The notes beneath the pieces were generated by a model that did no database searches, was not told the DNA's origin, and was given only the letters and a program-made list of their open reading frames with translations. Below, piece after piece: positions 7,844-16,984 of a stretch of DNA of 64,000 nt. Position 1 is the first letter of the stretch, and the number at the start of each line of letters is the position of its first letter. The DNA lies in contig CAKRIZ010000001.1 of the NCBI GenBank assembly GCA_934351445.1, positions 124,001-188,000 of the forward strand. Direction: 5' to 3'. This DNA comes from an uncultured Eubacterium sp. (GTDB lineage Bacteria; Bacillota; Clostridia; Lachnospirales; Lachnospiraceae). A program made the position numbers and the translations under genes.

Positions 7844-8227
7844 TTATTCACGTGCAAATCCAAGATATCTTGTGCCCTGGAAAGTCAGGCTGCCGGTATC
7901 TCCCTCCGCCAACATACCATACTCCGAACCTGTCACTGTCAGCTCCATTCGGTCACCACTTTCCACCTGAAAAGTCACATAATAAGATGTTCTCGCATAT
8001 GTATGAAATCCATGTGCCCCAGAGGGATCACCGGCATTGGCCTGCTGGTGATGAGAAATCTTCATTCGTTTCGCCACAACTTCTGCCAGCACTGTAAGTC
8101 TTGGAGAATGGTTGTTTTCGTTCCATGTTCCAATACCTTTTACTACGTGATACAGGATAATTCCCAAAACAAATAGAAACATAATTGGGAACAACAGGTT
8201 AAATATTACATTAAATCCATAAATCAT
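7844..8227 (-). CDS. DUF2500 domain membrane protein
   Basis: A 127-residue protein with one N-terminal transmembrane helix (about residues 8-30) and an extracytoplasmic or cytoplasmic beta-rich domain. The pattern VVAKRMKIS...TYYVTF-like VESGDRMELTV, then EYGMLAEGDTGSLTFQGTR, is characteristic of DUF2500, a widespread family of unknown function. A putative operon with the following small protein. Confidence 0.8.
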   Translation of the reverse strand: MIYGFNVIFNLLFPIMFLFVLGIILYHVVKGIGTWNENNHSPRLTVLAEVVAKRMKISHHQQANAGDPSGAHGFHTYARTSYYVTFQVESGDRMELTVTGSEYGMLAEGDTGSLTFQGTRYLGFARE

Positions 8228-8294
8228 CCATTTTCTCCCTTCGGTAAATCAATCCCTACACGATCTTTTTACGTTGCTTTCTATTGTTTCATCA

Positions 8295-9704
8295 TCAGTC
8301 AAACCCATTTGTATATCCTTCTCCGGTCAGGTAATACTTTTCCCAATAGACCGGATCGTCCTGTGAAATATCCTTTTCTTCTTCTGCGACATGATCTGAC
8401 CAGAGTGCCTGCGACAGATAATACTCATAGTCTTCGTATCCGCCGCCGACCGGATCATCCCATGTGCAGTCGATATAATACCATGCGCCATCTACCCTGA
8501 CGCGGTTCCATGCATGACCTCCTCCGGTCGTAGTCACATGTCCGGTCACATAACGGCAGTCTAATCCGGCCGATGTCGCCATCATATAAAATGCGATGGC
8601 ATAGCTCTGGCAGACACCCTCTCCGTGTAATAAGACTCCCTCTGCTCCGTAAGCCCATTTCGCGGCATTGCTGTAATCTCCGTTATTGGCATAGTTTGCA
8701 TGATAGATCAGATAATCGTGAATGGCTTTTACCTTCTGCTCCTCACTCATTCCGGGAGTCACGACCTGATCAACCGCTGCAAACGCCGCATTCAGAACTT
8801 TTTTGTTCTCCGGTGTGTAGCCGGTGGCATCTTTTTTCAGTAACGCATTTTTGATCGAATAGCTGACAGATACCGTCTTCTCATACGATTGTCTGCCTGC
8901 AACGATACGGATGACATGCTCACCCGGTGTATAGGTCACGCGGTCTGACATCTGTTTTCCGTCGAGATAAAACCGGATGCCCTTGTTCCTGTATTCCGCG
9001 GCGGTCATGTGGCTGCCGGTAGAAGCGTCTTTGGGCATCAGATCATAGGTAACGCCTGCCTCGACACCGCCCTGTCCGTAATAGCTGCGGAGCATGTTAT
9101 TAAAAAGTCGCTCCGGTGTGTAGACCGCCATTGTGATCTTTTTTTCAAATGATCCATAGGAATAGTACACATCTCCGGTCATACCATACTCCGTATGGAT
9201 TCCTGTACACATTCCTTTTTTATTGATCTCGTCAAAGGCACTGATAAAACTCAGATGCACCTGACTGGTATCATATTTATCGGAAACGAGCTTTAGCTGC
9301 ACGCTCTGACCATCCATTAAAATCTCCTGATTCAGATGCACATCGCTTTGTTTCGCGGGGACAACCGTGATCGTGTAGGAGATCTTGTTTGACCCGCTCT
9401 TTATCGTGACCGTTGTCACTCCAAGCCGCAGGGCACGCAGCTTTCCCTTGGCGCTGACTGTAGCCACCTTTTTGTTTGAACTGGAATATTTACAATTCTT
9501 ATACCACGACGGCGCTTTCACCTGTGCACTCTTTTTACAGACAATCTGTGTGGATCCTGTAATATTTTTTACCGATGCCGCATAGGCAGATTCCATATGG
9601 AACCCGCCCAGTGTCATCCCTGCGCATAGCAGCGAACAGATCAGTATCGCTGCCGCGCACCGCTTGAATATTGACTTCCCTATATGATGCAGTCCCTGCT
9701 TCAT
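8295..9704 (-). CDS. Secreted transglutaminase-like protein with N-terminal Ig-like (BIG2) domain
   Basis: A 469-residue exported protein: signal peptide (residues 1-43, ending AYAAS), a BIG2-type Ig-like domain (SSSNKKVATVSAKGK, ~50-115), a middle beta-rich segment, and a C-terminal transglutaminase-core domain (~300-425). The cysteine-protease-like triad is visible: Cys365 in GEGVCQSYA, His397 in GGGHAWNRV and Asp412 in YIDCTWDDP. Likely acts at the cell surface as a protease, amidase or cross-linker; the substrate is unknown. AAGGAG supports the start. The downstream stop is followed by no obvious terminator. Confidence 0.85.
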   Translation of the reverse strand: MKQGLHHIGKSIFKRCAAAILICSLLCAGMTLGGFHMESAYAASVKNITGSTQIVCKKSAQVKAPSWYKNCKYSSSNKKVATVSAKGKLRALRLGVTTVTIKSGSNKISYTITVVPAKQSDVHLNQEILMDGQSVQLKLVSDKYDTSQVHLSFISAFDEINKKGMCTGIHTEYGMTGDVYYSYGSFEKKITMAVYTPERLFNNMLRSYYGQGGVEAGVTYDLMPKDASTGSHMTAAEYRNKGIRFYLDGKQMSDRVTYTPGEHVIRIVAGRQSYEKTVSVSYSIKNALLKKDATGYTPENKKVLNAAFAAVDQVVTPGMSEEQKVKAIHDYLIYHANYANNGDYSNAAKWAYGAEGVLLHGEGVCQSYAIAFYMMATSAGLDCRYVTGHVTTTGGGHAWNRVRVDGAWYYIDCTWDDPVGGGYEDYEYYLSQALWSDHVAEEEKDISQDDPVYWEKYYLTGEGYTNGFD

Positions 9705-9740
9705 GTGATCTCCTTTTCAATCTCTCCGAAACAAATACAT

Positions 9741-10823
9741 TTACTCCGCAGGCGTGATCTCTGTGATCTCATCGACGGAAACGACAATCGTATAGCCTGC
9801 TCCGGTCTCTACCTGCTTATACTGCTCCTTTGTGACCTCATAAGTCTCATCCTCATCCTTCTCATTATCGTGGAAGGTCAGATAATAGCTGCATTGCTTA
9901 TTTTTATAACGCTCATCATCGCTGAGGTCTTCCTTTGCATAATAGACTTTTTTGTCACCGTGTTCCTCTGCCGTCAACGTCCGGTCATACTGCCAGCGCC
10001 AGATATAATAATAATATTTCGTGTCATAGACCGGTTCACTGACATAATTCGGTACTTCACGCGTGCGTGTCACATAATCATAATCAGGCACTGTCGTCGT
10101 GCTGCTGTGGAACGTACCGTCACCGTTATCCGTATAAGTCGTTTCCTCATGTGAGCCGACCTGCTCATAGCTCTCATACGTCTCTGTCGTCGTGCCGTGC
10201 TGCACTTGTTCATACGTTCGTATCTCTTTTTCTTTATGATCCAGCTCTGCTCCATCGGGCAGCGTCCAGTCTGATTCGTAGACCTCCGCATACTTTTCCA
10301 CATCAACACTGGACTGCCAGTATTTATCTGCCAGCGTCACCTGATATTCCTTCGACCGCCCTAAAAACATCAGTCCTGCCGTGATCAGAAGAAAAATAAA
10401 AAGTCCGATCAGCAGCTTCTTTTTGCGCTTTTTCTTCACTTCTTCTTTCTTTTTATTCCGGATAGCATCATCCAGTTCTTTCTTTTCCTGATCCTTTTCC
10501 GCCTGTTTTTCAGCCTGTTTTTTCTCTTTTGCCTTGCGGACCTCAAAGTAGTCCTTGCCGGAGCGCTCCGCACCGCAGGAAACACAGACTGTATCGAGCG
10601 CCGAATTGTATCCGCCGCAATACTCACACATCCAGTCTGCACCTTTTCCCTTTTTCTGCTGCTGTTCTTCGGTCAGCCTCACTTCCGGTCCATCCATATA
10701 GAACTTGACGTCCTCACCACGCGGCATGCCGCAGTTCGGGCAGTTTCGTTCGGTACCCAGAATCTTTTTTGTCTGACACATTGGGCAATCCCAATAGCCC
10801 ATGACATCATAACCTTTTCCCAT
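9741..10823 (-). CDS. Membrane protein with two N-terminal zinc ribbons
   Basis: A 360-residue protein. Two zinc-ribbon units are obvious: CPMC...CPNC (about residues 13-33) and CEYC...CVSC (about 67-85). Next comes a very charged Lys/Glu coiled-coil stretch (~95-135), one transmembrane helix (~137-155), and a Tyr/Thr/Glu-rich outer domain of ~200 residues with repeated Tyr-Glu motifs. The topology suggests cytoplasmic zinc ribbons and an external domain. I do not recognise a function. The GGGAGG start is clear. Confidence 0.75.
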   Translation of the reverse strand: MGKGYDVMGYWDCPMCQTKKILGTERNCPNCGMPRGEDVKFYMDGPEVRLTEEQQQKKGKGADWMCEYCGGYNSALDTVCVSCGAERSGKDYFEVRKAKEKKQAEKQAEKDQEKKELDDAIRNKKKEEVKKKRKKKLLIGLFIFLLITAGLMFLGRSKEYQVTLADKYWQSSVDVEKYAEVYESDWTLPDGAELDHKEKEIRTYEQVQHGTTTETYESYEQVGSHEETTYTDNGDGTFHSSTTTVPDYDYVTRTREVPNYVSEPVYDTKYYYYIWRWQYDRTLTAEEHGDKKVYYAKEDLSDDERYKNKQCSYYLTFHDNEKDEDETYEVTKEQYKQVETGAGYTIVVSVDEITEITPAE

Positions 10824-10847
10824 ATGCTTCCTCCCTGTAAAATAGTT

Positions 10848-10903
10848 GTTACTGTATCATACGGCATTTTCAGTTCAGAAAATGCCTACCTGTGAACAGT
10901 AAC
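10848..10903. mobile_element. MITE-like element, short copy with 8-bp target duplication
   Basis: A 56-bp unit bounded by perfect inverted ends GTTACTGT and ACAGTAAC, with an internal GGCATTTTC/GAAAATGCC hairpin. It is flanked on both sides by the same 8 bases, AAATAGTT (10840-10847 and 10904-10911), the mark of a transposition event. It matches the right half of the longer copy at 35543-35676; the left part is missing, with the join at a shared ACTGT. Confidence 0.8.
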
Positions 10904-10923
10904 AAATAGTTCTTACAATCCAT

Positions 10924-10955
10924 AAAAGGAAGTCCGTGGCAACGAACTTCCTTTT
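10924..10955. terminator. Bidirectional terminator-type hairpin after EF-G
   Basis: AAAAGGAAGT and ACTTCCTTTT form a 10-base stem with a 12-base loop, with A/T runs on both sides. It lies ~65 bases downstream of the EF-G paralogue stop on the minus strand. Confidence 0.65.
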
Positions 10956-11020
10956 ATTCATGACAATAAAATGTTCACGAAGCATACATTCTATTGTTTT
11001 TATGTTTCCATATTTTATCA

Positions 11021-13111
11021 CTATTCGACAGAATTGTCTACCTTGCTTGCGCGTGCTGCGATCTCCTTTTCCTGTACATCAGAAGGAGCCTGCTCATAGC
11101 GTGCAAATTCATACGAGAATTCACCTGCGCCTCCGGTCATCGAACGAAGTTCGGTGTTATATCCGTATAATTCTGTATACGGTACATCTGCAAGGATCTC
11201 CTGTTTGCCACCATCGACCGGATTCATGCCGAGTACACGGCCACGGCGTTTGTTCAGGTCTCCCATGATATCTCCGGTATAGGTATCCGGGACAATGACC
11301 TTCATAGATGCGATCGGTTCTAAGAGCACCGGACCTGCCTCCATGAAGCCTTTCTTGAATGCCTGGGTTGCTGCCATCTTAAATGCCATCTCGGAAGAAT
11401 CTACCGGATGATAAGAACCATCGTATAACACAGCCTTCACTCCTACGACCGGATATGCAGCCATCGGTCCCTTCTGGACTGCTTCCTGGATACCCTTTTC
11501 CACTGCAGGGAAGAAGTTCTTCGGCACAGCTCCGCCGACAACGATCTGCTCAAATACGTACGGCTGCTCCAGATCACCGGAGGGCTCAAATGTCATCTTG
11601 ACATGTCCATACTGTCCATGTCCACCGGACTGCTTTTTATACTTGTACTCAACATCTGCTTTCTTGCGGATCGTCTCACGGAATGCTACCTTCGGGCGGG
11701 ACAGCTCGATCTCTACCTTATATTTTGTGAGCAGCTTGCTCGCTACGACGTCTAACTGCTGTTCGCCGATACCATAGAGGAGCGTCTGACCATTCTCGCT
11801 GTCATTGACTGCCTTGAGCGTCGTATCCTCCTGCATCATCTTCTGTAATGCCTGGGAGATCTTATCCTCATCACCCTTATTCTTAGCTTTATAGCGCATA
11901 TATGTATAAGGAGTCGATGTCGCGGTACGGATATATACAATCGGATTCGCTTTCGTAGACAGAGAATCTGTCGTAGCTGCTGTTGTCAGCTTTGCGAGTG
12001 CGCCGATATCTCCGGCATGGAGTTCTTTGACCTCCTCAGCCTTGGAACCGCACATCACATACAGCTTTCCGACCTTTCCTTCTACATCCTTATGATAATT
12101 ATACATCACGTCATCTGTCTTTATGACACCGGAATTCACTTTAATGAGCGAATATTTTCCGATAAACGGATCGACGATCGTCTTGAATACATAAGCTGAC
12201 TTCGGCTTTGCGAAATCATAATCTGCCGCAAATACTTCGTTTGTCTTGGCATTGATACCTGCACATGTGCGCTTGTCCGGACTCGGCAGGTATTTTACGA
12301 TATCTACCATGAGTGTATACATGCCACGTGCCAGTACATTCGATCCCATCAATACAGGAACGATGCTACCCTCTGCCACATTGACACGGAGTGCCTGACG
12401 GATCTCATCATCAGAGAACTCTTCCCCATTAAAATAGCGATCCATGAAGTCTTCACTCGTCTCTGCGACTGACTCCATGAGTGCCTCGCGGCACAACTCC
12501 AGATTGGCCTGTGAATAATCGGGAATATCACATTTTTCTACGGTACCGTCATCCTTCCAACGCTTTGCGCGCTGCTGAATGACATTGACATATCCTACAA
12601 ACTGCTCGTTCTCACGGATCGGCAGATGGAACGGTGCGATCTTCTTGCCATACAATGCCTGCAGATCCTCTACTACCTGACGGTAGCTCGCGTTATCTAT
12701 ATCCATATCGGTCACGAAAACCATACGCGGGAGCTTATATTTTTCACAGATCTCCCATGCCTTTTTCGTACCTACCTCGATGCCAGCTTTACCGGAAACA
12801 ACGATAATCGCTGCGTCAGCCACAGCCGCTGCTTCCTCTACTTCACCCACGAAATCAAAATAACCGGGTGTATCCAGAATATTGATCTTACTTCCTTCCC
12901 ATTCGATCGGGACTACTGATGTACTGATTGAAAATGACCGTTTGGTCTCCTCTTTATCAAAATCACTAATGGTATTTCCTTCACTGATCTTTCCCATGCG
13001 AGTTGTCTGTCCAGCAAGGTAAGCCATCGCTTCTACCAGGCTGGTCTTGCCCGCCCCTCCATGTCCTAATAGTACTACGTTACGAATCTTGTCAGTTGTG
13101 TAAACGTTCAT
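11021..13111 (-). CDS. Elongation factor G paralogue (EF-G2 type)
   Basis: A 696-residue translational GTPase with all five EF-G domains. The P-loop is GHGGAGKT (residues 16-23) instead of the canonical AHIDAGKT of the main FusA, followed by DTPGYFDF and a shifted G4 motif (VTDMDID rather than NKMD). These changes mark the paralogous EF-G2-type proteins, whose role (ribosome recycling, stress or backup translocation) is not settled. The start is set at 13111 because AAGGAGGG lies nine bases upstream; the extra upstream codons have no SD. Stands alone. Confidence 0.85.
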   Translation of the reverse strand: MNVYTTDKIRNVVLLGHGGAGKTSLVEAMAYLAGQTTRMGKISEGNTISDFDKEETKRSFSISTSVVPIEWEGSKINILDTPGYFDFVGEVEEAAAVADAAIIVVSGKAGIEVGTKKAWEICEKYKLPRMVFVTDMDIDNASYRQVVEDLQALYGKKIAPFHLPIRENEQFVGYVNVIQQRAKRWKDDGTVEKCDIPDYSQANLELCREALMESVAETSEDFMDRYFNGEEFSDDEIRQALRVNVAEGSIVPVLMGSNVLARGMYTLMVDIVKYLPSPDKRTCAGINAKTNEVFAADYDFAKPKSAYVFKTIVDPFIGKYSLIKVNSGVIKTDDVMYNYHKDVEGKVGKLYVMCGSKAEEVKELHAGDIGALAKLTTAATTDSLSTKANPIVYIRTATSTPYTYMRYKAKNKGDEDKISQALQKMMQEDTTLKAVNDSENGQTLLYGIGEQQLDVVASKLLTKYKVEIELSRPKVAFRETIRKKADVEYKYKKQSGGHGQYGHVKMTFEPSGDLEQPYVFEQIVVGGAVPKNFFPAVEKGIQEAVQKGPMAAYPVVGVKAVLYDGSYHPVDSSEMAFKMAATQAFKKGFMEAGPVLLEPIASMKVIVPDTYTGDIMGDLNKRRGRVLGMNPVDGGKQEILADVPYTELYGYNTELRSMTGGAGEFSYEFARYEQAPSDVQEKEIAARASKVDNSVE

Positions 13112-13268
13112 ACAAATACCCTCCTTATCCATCCGCTGACCGATACCTGCATATCTTTTATCTGTATTTATCGATCCGGATCATCAATATATGTATATTT
13201 TACTAAAAACATCTAAAAATTACAACTATTTTATTCATTTTTCACAAATAATTGTCGTTTTGCTTTTT

Positions 13269-13280
13269 CACTTTAAAGTG
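13269..13280. promoter_or_regulatory. 12-bp palindrome upstream of tyrA with extended -10 promoter
   Basis: CACTTTAAAGTG is a perfect palindrome ~85 bases before tyrA. It is followed by TGTTATACT (13291-13299), an extended -10 box, so it overlaps the expected -35 zone and could be an operator. Confidence 0.45.
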
Positions 13281-13353
13281 GGAATGTTTTGTGTTATACT
13301 AGAGTTATATTGTTTTGGACAATTGACAAACAGCGAAAGGAATGAAGATTGCT

Positions 13354-14451
13354 ATGTCTTTTGAGAAAATCGGTTTTATCGGTCTCGGTCTAATCGGAGG
13401 CTCGATCGCAAAAACATTAAAACGTATCTATCCGGAGAAGAAGCTCTATGCGACATCCGGCCACCTGTCTACCGTGACAGAAGCATATGAAGATCACACG
13501 ATTGAAAACAATACCCAGTTGTCACTCGCTGAAATCGGCGACTGTGACCTGATCTTTTTATGTACTCCGGTTCAACAGAATCTGCAATATTTAAAAGAGA
13601 TCAAACCATATTTGAAAGAAGGCGCGGTTCTCACAGATGTCGGCAGTGTCAAATCAGACATTCACGCAGCCGCAGCCAGTGAGGGGCTCGAACATTGTTT
13701 TATCGGAGGCCATCCGATGACCGGCTCTGAAAAGACCGGCTATGCGAATGCGACTGCATATCTCCTGGAGAATGCCTACTATATCATCACACCGACACCA
13801 CTCAGCCCTGCCGGTAAAGTAACGGAGCTGACTGAACTGGTACGTGCACTTGGCGCGATTCCTATGGTACTCGACTATACGGAACACGACCACGCGACTG
13901 CTACCATCAGCCATCTGCCGCATATTGTCGCCGCAAGCCTCGTCAATCTGGTCGAACAACAGGACGATGAACATGAAACGATGAAAACGATCGCCGCCGG
14001 CGGTTTCCGTGATATCACGCGCATTGCCTCATCCTCTGCAGTCATGTGGGAAAGCATCTGTCTGTCTAACCGCGCACAGATCTTAGAGATCATGGATCGC
14101 TTCAGTGACCAGCTGGCTCATATCCGTGCCGAGATCGCAGATGCGGACGGTTCTTCGATCCATGGTTTTTTCCAGTCTGCCAAGGACTACCGGGATTCGC
14201 TCACGATCAACAAGTCCGGACCCTTGAAAAAAGTATTTGAACTGTACTGTGACCTGATCGATGAAGCCGGAGGGATCGCTACGATCGCTACGATCCTCGC
14301 CAGCAACAATCTCAGCATCAAAAATATCGCTATCATCCACAACCGTGAATTCGAGGATGGTGTGCTGCGTCTGGAAATGTATGACGCCGATTCGTTGCAG
14401 AAATCTGTTGAACTACTGCGTAAATACCATTACACAGTATATGAGCGCTAG
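13354..14451 (+). CDS. tyrA: Prephenate dehydrogenase with C-terminal ACT domain
   Basis: A 365-residue NAD-dependent enzyme converting prephenate to 4-hydroxyphenylpyruvate in tyrosine synthesis. The nucleotide loop GLGLIGG lies at residues 10-16, the catalytic-His region GGHPMTGSEKTG follows, and the last ~75 residues form an ACT domain (GGIATIATILASNNL) that usually binds tyrosine for feedback inhibition. The start at 13354 is preferred over 13342, which touches its AAAGGA box. aroA follows 117 bases on in the same direction, forming an aromatic unit. Confidence 0.9.
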   Translation: MSFEKIGFIGLGLIGGSIAKTLKRIYPEKKLYATSGHLSTVTEAYEDHTIENNTQLSLAEIGDCDLIFLCTPVQQNLQYLKEIKPYLKEGAVLTDVGSVKSDIHAAAASEGLEHCFIGGHPMTGSEKTGYANATAYLLENAYYIITPTPLSPAGKVTELTELVRALGAIPMVLDYTEHDHATATISHLPHIVAASLVNLVEQQDDEHETMKTIAAGGFRDITRIASSSAVMWESICLSNRAQILEIMDRFSDQLAHIRAEIADADGSSIHGFFQSAKDYRDSLTINKSGPLKKVFELYCDLIDEAGGIATIATILASNNLSIKNIAIIHNREFEDGVLRLEMYDADSLQKSVELLRKYHYTVYER

Positions 14452-14568
14452 ATGGGTCAGCTCAACATGTACAGCGGATCTGATCCCATAAAAATGTGAA
14501 ATCTAAAAAATATAAATAGTTTCACAAGCGCCTAAATACAAACGGAAAATGAAAGGAATACACAGATT

Positions 14569-15855
14569 ATGGATATGCAGCTCACAAAATCTGCCGGATT
14601 ACGCGGAGAACTCGCGATTCCGGGCGATAAATCAATCTCCCACCGTGCCATCATGTTCGGCGCACTCTCAGACGGTACGACGGAGATCACAAACTTCTTA
14701 CAGGGGGCAGATTGTCTGTCTACCATCTCCTGTTTTCAGGCGATGGGTGTCCCGATTGAGAACCACACAGACCGTGTCCTGATCCACGGAGTCGGACTTC
14801 ACGGGCTCACACAGCCAGGACAGATGCTCGATGTCGGCAACAGCGGCACGACCACACGCCTGATCAGTGGGATTCTCGCTGGTCAGACCTTTACTTCGAC
14901 TTTAAATGGGGATGCTTCGATCCAGAAGCGCCCAATGAAGCGCATCATTGACCCGCTTACGCAGATGGGTGCTGATATTATCAGTTTACATAACAATGGT
15001 TGTGCACCGCTTGCGATCACCGGCAGACATCTGCACGGCATCGCCTATCAGTCACCGGTCGCTTCTGCCCAGGTCAAGTCCTGTGTATTGCTCGCCGGAC
15101 TCTATGCAGATGGCATCACGTCCGTGACAGAACCTGCGCTCTCCAGGAACCATACCGAGCTCATGCTCTCCGGCTTCGGTGCACAGGTAGAGACGAGCGG
15201 TGTGACAGCTGCCATTCATCCTGAACCAAAGCTGACCGGACAAAAGATCGCCGTTCCCGGAGACATCTCATCTGCCGCCTACTGGATCGCAGCGGCACTC
15301 GCTGTTCCAGGCTCTGAGCTTGTATTAAAAAATGTCGGCATCAATCCGACACGTGACGGTATTCTGCGTGTGGCCGAGGCAATGGGCGCTGACATCGTCC
15401 GTGAGAATATACGAAACATCTCCGGCGAGCCGGTGTGTGACCTGATCGTGCGCAGCAGCTCACTGCACGGCACGACTGTAGCCGGTGATCTGATCCCCAC
15501 CCTGATCGATGAGATCCCGGTCATTGCAGTACTCGCATGCTTTGCAGACGGCGATACAGTCATCCGGGATGCGCAGGAACTCAAAGTCAAGGAATCCAAC
15601 CGTATCGATACTGTAGTGGAAGGTCTGCGTGCCATGGGCGCAGATGCGGCTGCTACTGACGATGGCATGATCATCCATGGTGGGCGTACCCTTCACGGCG
15701 CAGTGATTGATTCGCATCTCGATCACCGCATCGCGATGTCATTTGCAGTCGCCGGACTCATGTGTGATGAACCTACGACGATTCTCAACGCAGACAGCGT
15801 GGTGATCTCATATCCTGATTTTTACGAATCTTTAAAAAAAATATCTGTCCGATAA
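14569..15855 (+). CDS. aroA: 3-Phosphoshikimate 1-carboxyvinyltransferase (EPSP synthase)
   Basis: A 428-residue enzyme joining shikimate-3-phosphate and PEP in the chorismate pathway. Substrate-binding Lys21, Ser22 and Arg26 lie in PGDKSISHRA; GNSGTTTRL follows near residue 95, and DHRIAMSFA near 385. Length and motifs are standard. AAAGGA is 11 bases upstream of the ATG. Paired with tyrA and closed by a strong terminator shared with the converging queA unit. Confidence 0.95.
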   Translation: MDMQLTKSAGLRGELAIPGDKSISHRAIMFGALSDGTTEITNFLQGADCLSTISCFQAMGVPIENHTDRVLIHGVGLHGLTQPGQMLDVGNSGTTTRLISGILAGQTFTSTLNGDASIQKRPMKRIIDPLTQMGADIISLHNNGCAPLAITGRHLHGIAYQSPVASAQVKSCVLLAGLYADGITSVTEPALSRNHTELMLSGFGAQVETSGVTAAIHPEPKLTGQKIAVPGDISSAAYWIAAALAVPGSELVLKNVGINPTRDGILRVAEAMGADIVRENIRNISGEPVCDLIVRSSSLHGTTVAGDLIPTLIDEIPVIAVLACFADGDTVIRDAQELKVKESNRIDTVVEGLRAMGADAAATDDGMIIHGGRTLHGAVIDSHLDHRIAMSFAVAGLMCDEPTTILNADSVVISYPDFYESLKKISVR

Positions 15856-15870
15856 ATGAACACTGACAAC

Positions 15871-15903
15871 AAAAATAGACATGCGAGACGCATGTCTATT
15901 TTT
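15871..15903. terminator. Bidirectional terminator between aroA and queA
   Basis: A perfect 15-base stem (15871-15885 with 15889-15903) and a 3-base loop, with A5 and T5 ends, sits between the convergent genes. Confidence 0.9.
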
Positions 15904-15929
15904 GTTGCCTTTTGATTCCGGTAGGTTCA

Positions 15930-16973
15930 TTAATTGATAAACATCGCATCACCAAAACTGAAAAACCGGTAACGTTCCCTCACCGCCTCCTCATAGGCAT
16001 TCATGATATGGTCTCTGCCAGCCAGTGCACTCACAAGCATGACTAAGGTCGATTCAGGTAAATGGAAATTCGTAATCAGTGCATCAATCACCTTGAACTG
16101 ATAACCGGGATAGATAAAGATATCTGTCCACCCGCTTTTTGCTGTCAGTGTCCCATCCGGTCCGGCTGCTGATTCCAGTGTGCGGCAGCTCGTCGTACCG
16201 ACGGCGATCACCCTGCCGCCTGACTGCTTTGTCTCATTGATCAGCTGTGCTGCTTCCGCTGTCACCTGATAATATTCCGAATGCATATGGTGATCCTGCA
16301 CATGTTCAACCTTCACCGGACGAAATGTACCGAGCCCGACATGCAGCGTCACTTCCGCGATCTTGATGCCTTTTGCACGGATCTCTTCGAGCAGCTCCGG
16401 CGTAAAATGCAGTCCTGCTGTCGGTGCAGCCGCAGATCCGTCATATTTTGCATAGACTGTCTGATAACGATTCTTGTCTTTTAGCGTATGCGTAATATAC
16501 GGCGGCAGTGGCATCTGTCCGAGTTGGTCTAAAATCTCCTCAAAAATACCCTCATAGGTAAACTGGATCAGACGATTGCCATCCTCTACAACCTCTATGA
16601 CCTCGCCGGCTAAAATTCCACCGCCAAACAGGATCCTGGTACCTACTTTTGCCTTTTTGCCCGGTTTGACCAGCGTCTCCCAGATATCATTTTCCTTGCG
16701 TTTTAACAGCAGGATCTCAATCGCGGCACCAGTATTCTCCCGCTCGCCATACAGGCGCGCGGGAATCACCCTCGTATTATTTATGACCAGACAGTCACCG
16801 GGATTCAAATACTGTGTAATATTGCGAAATACTTCATGCCGGATCGACCCATCCTCTTTTCCGAGTATAAGCAGTCTGGAGCTCGAACGATCCTCCAGCG
16901 GATCCTGTGCGATCAGCTCCTGCGGCAGGTCATAATAAAAATCTTTTACATCCATATTTGTTTCTTGCATCAT
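15930..16973 (-). CDS. queA: S-adenosylmethionine:tRNA ribosyltransferase-isomerase
   Basis: QueA builds epoxyqueuosine in the wobble position of GUN-anticodon tRNAs. The protein of ~347 residues carries the family segments [34 protein letters not shown], and [14 protein letters not shown]. The start is ambiguous: ATG at 16973 has GGGGA at five bases, while family members usually begin at the [11 protein letters not shown] methionine six codons on. A GTG at 16985 would overlap the pheT stop. Last gene of the pheS-pheT-queA run. Confidence 0.93.
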   Translation of the reverse strand: MMQETNMDVKDFYYDLPQELIAQDPLEDRSSSRLLILGKEDGSIRHEVFRNITQYLNPGDCLVINNTRVIPARLYGERENTGAAIEILLLKRKENDIWETLVKPGKKAKVGTRILFGGGILAGEVIEVVEDGNRLIQFTYEGIFEEILDQLGQMPLPPYITHTLKDKNRYQTVYAKYDGSAAAPTAGLHFTPELLEEIRAKGIKIAEVTLHVGLGTFRPVKVEHVQDHHMHSEYYQVTAEAAQLINETKQSGGRVIAVGTTSCRTLESAAGPDGTLTAKSGWTDIFIYPGYQFKVIDALITNFHLPESTLVMLVSALAGRDHIMNAYEEAVRERYRFFSFGDAMFIN

Positions 16974-16984
16974 TTGATTCCCCA

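Noticed and set aside
13112-13132. Upstream start for the EF-G paralogue
   Set aside because: Those codons contain the AAGGAGGG ribosome binding site of the ATG at 13111.
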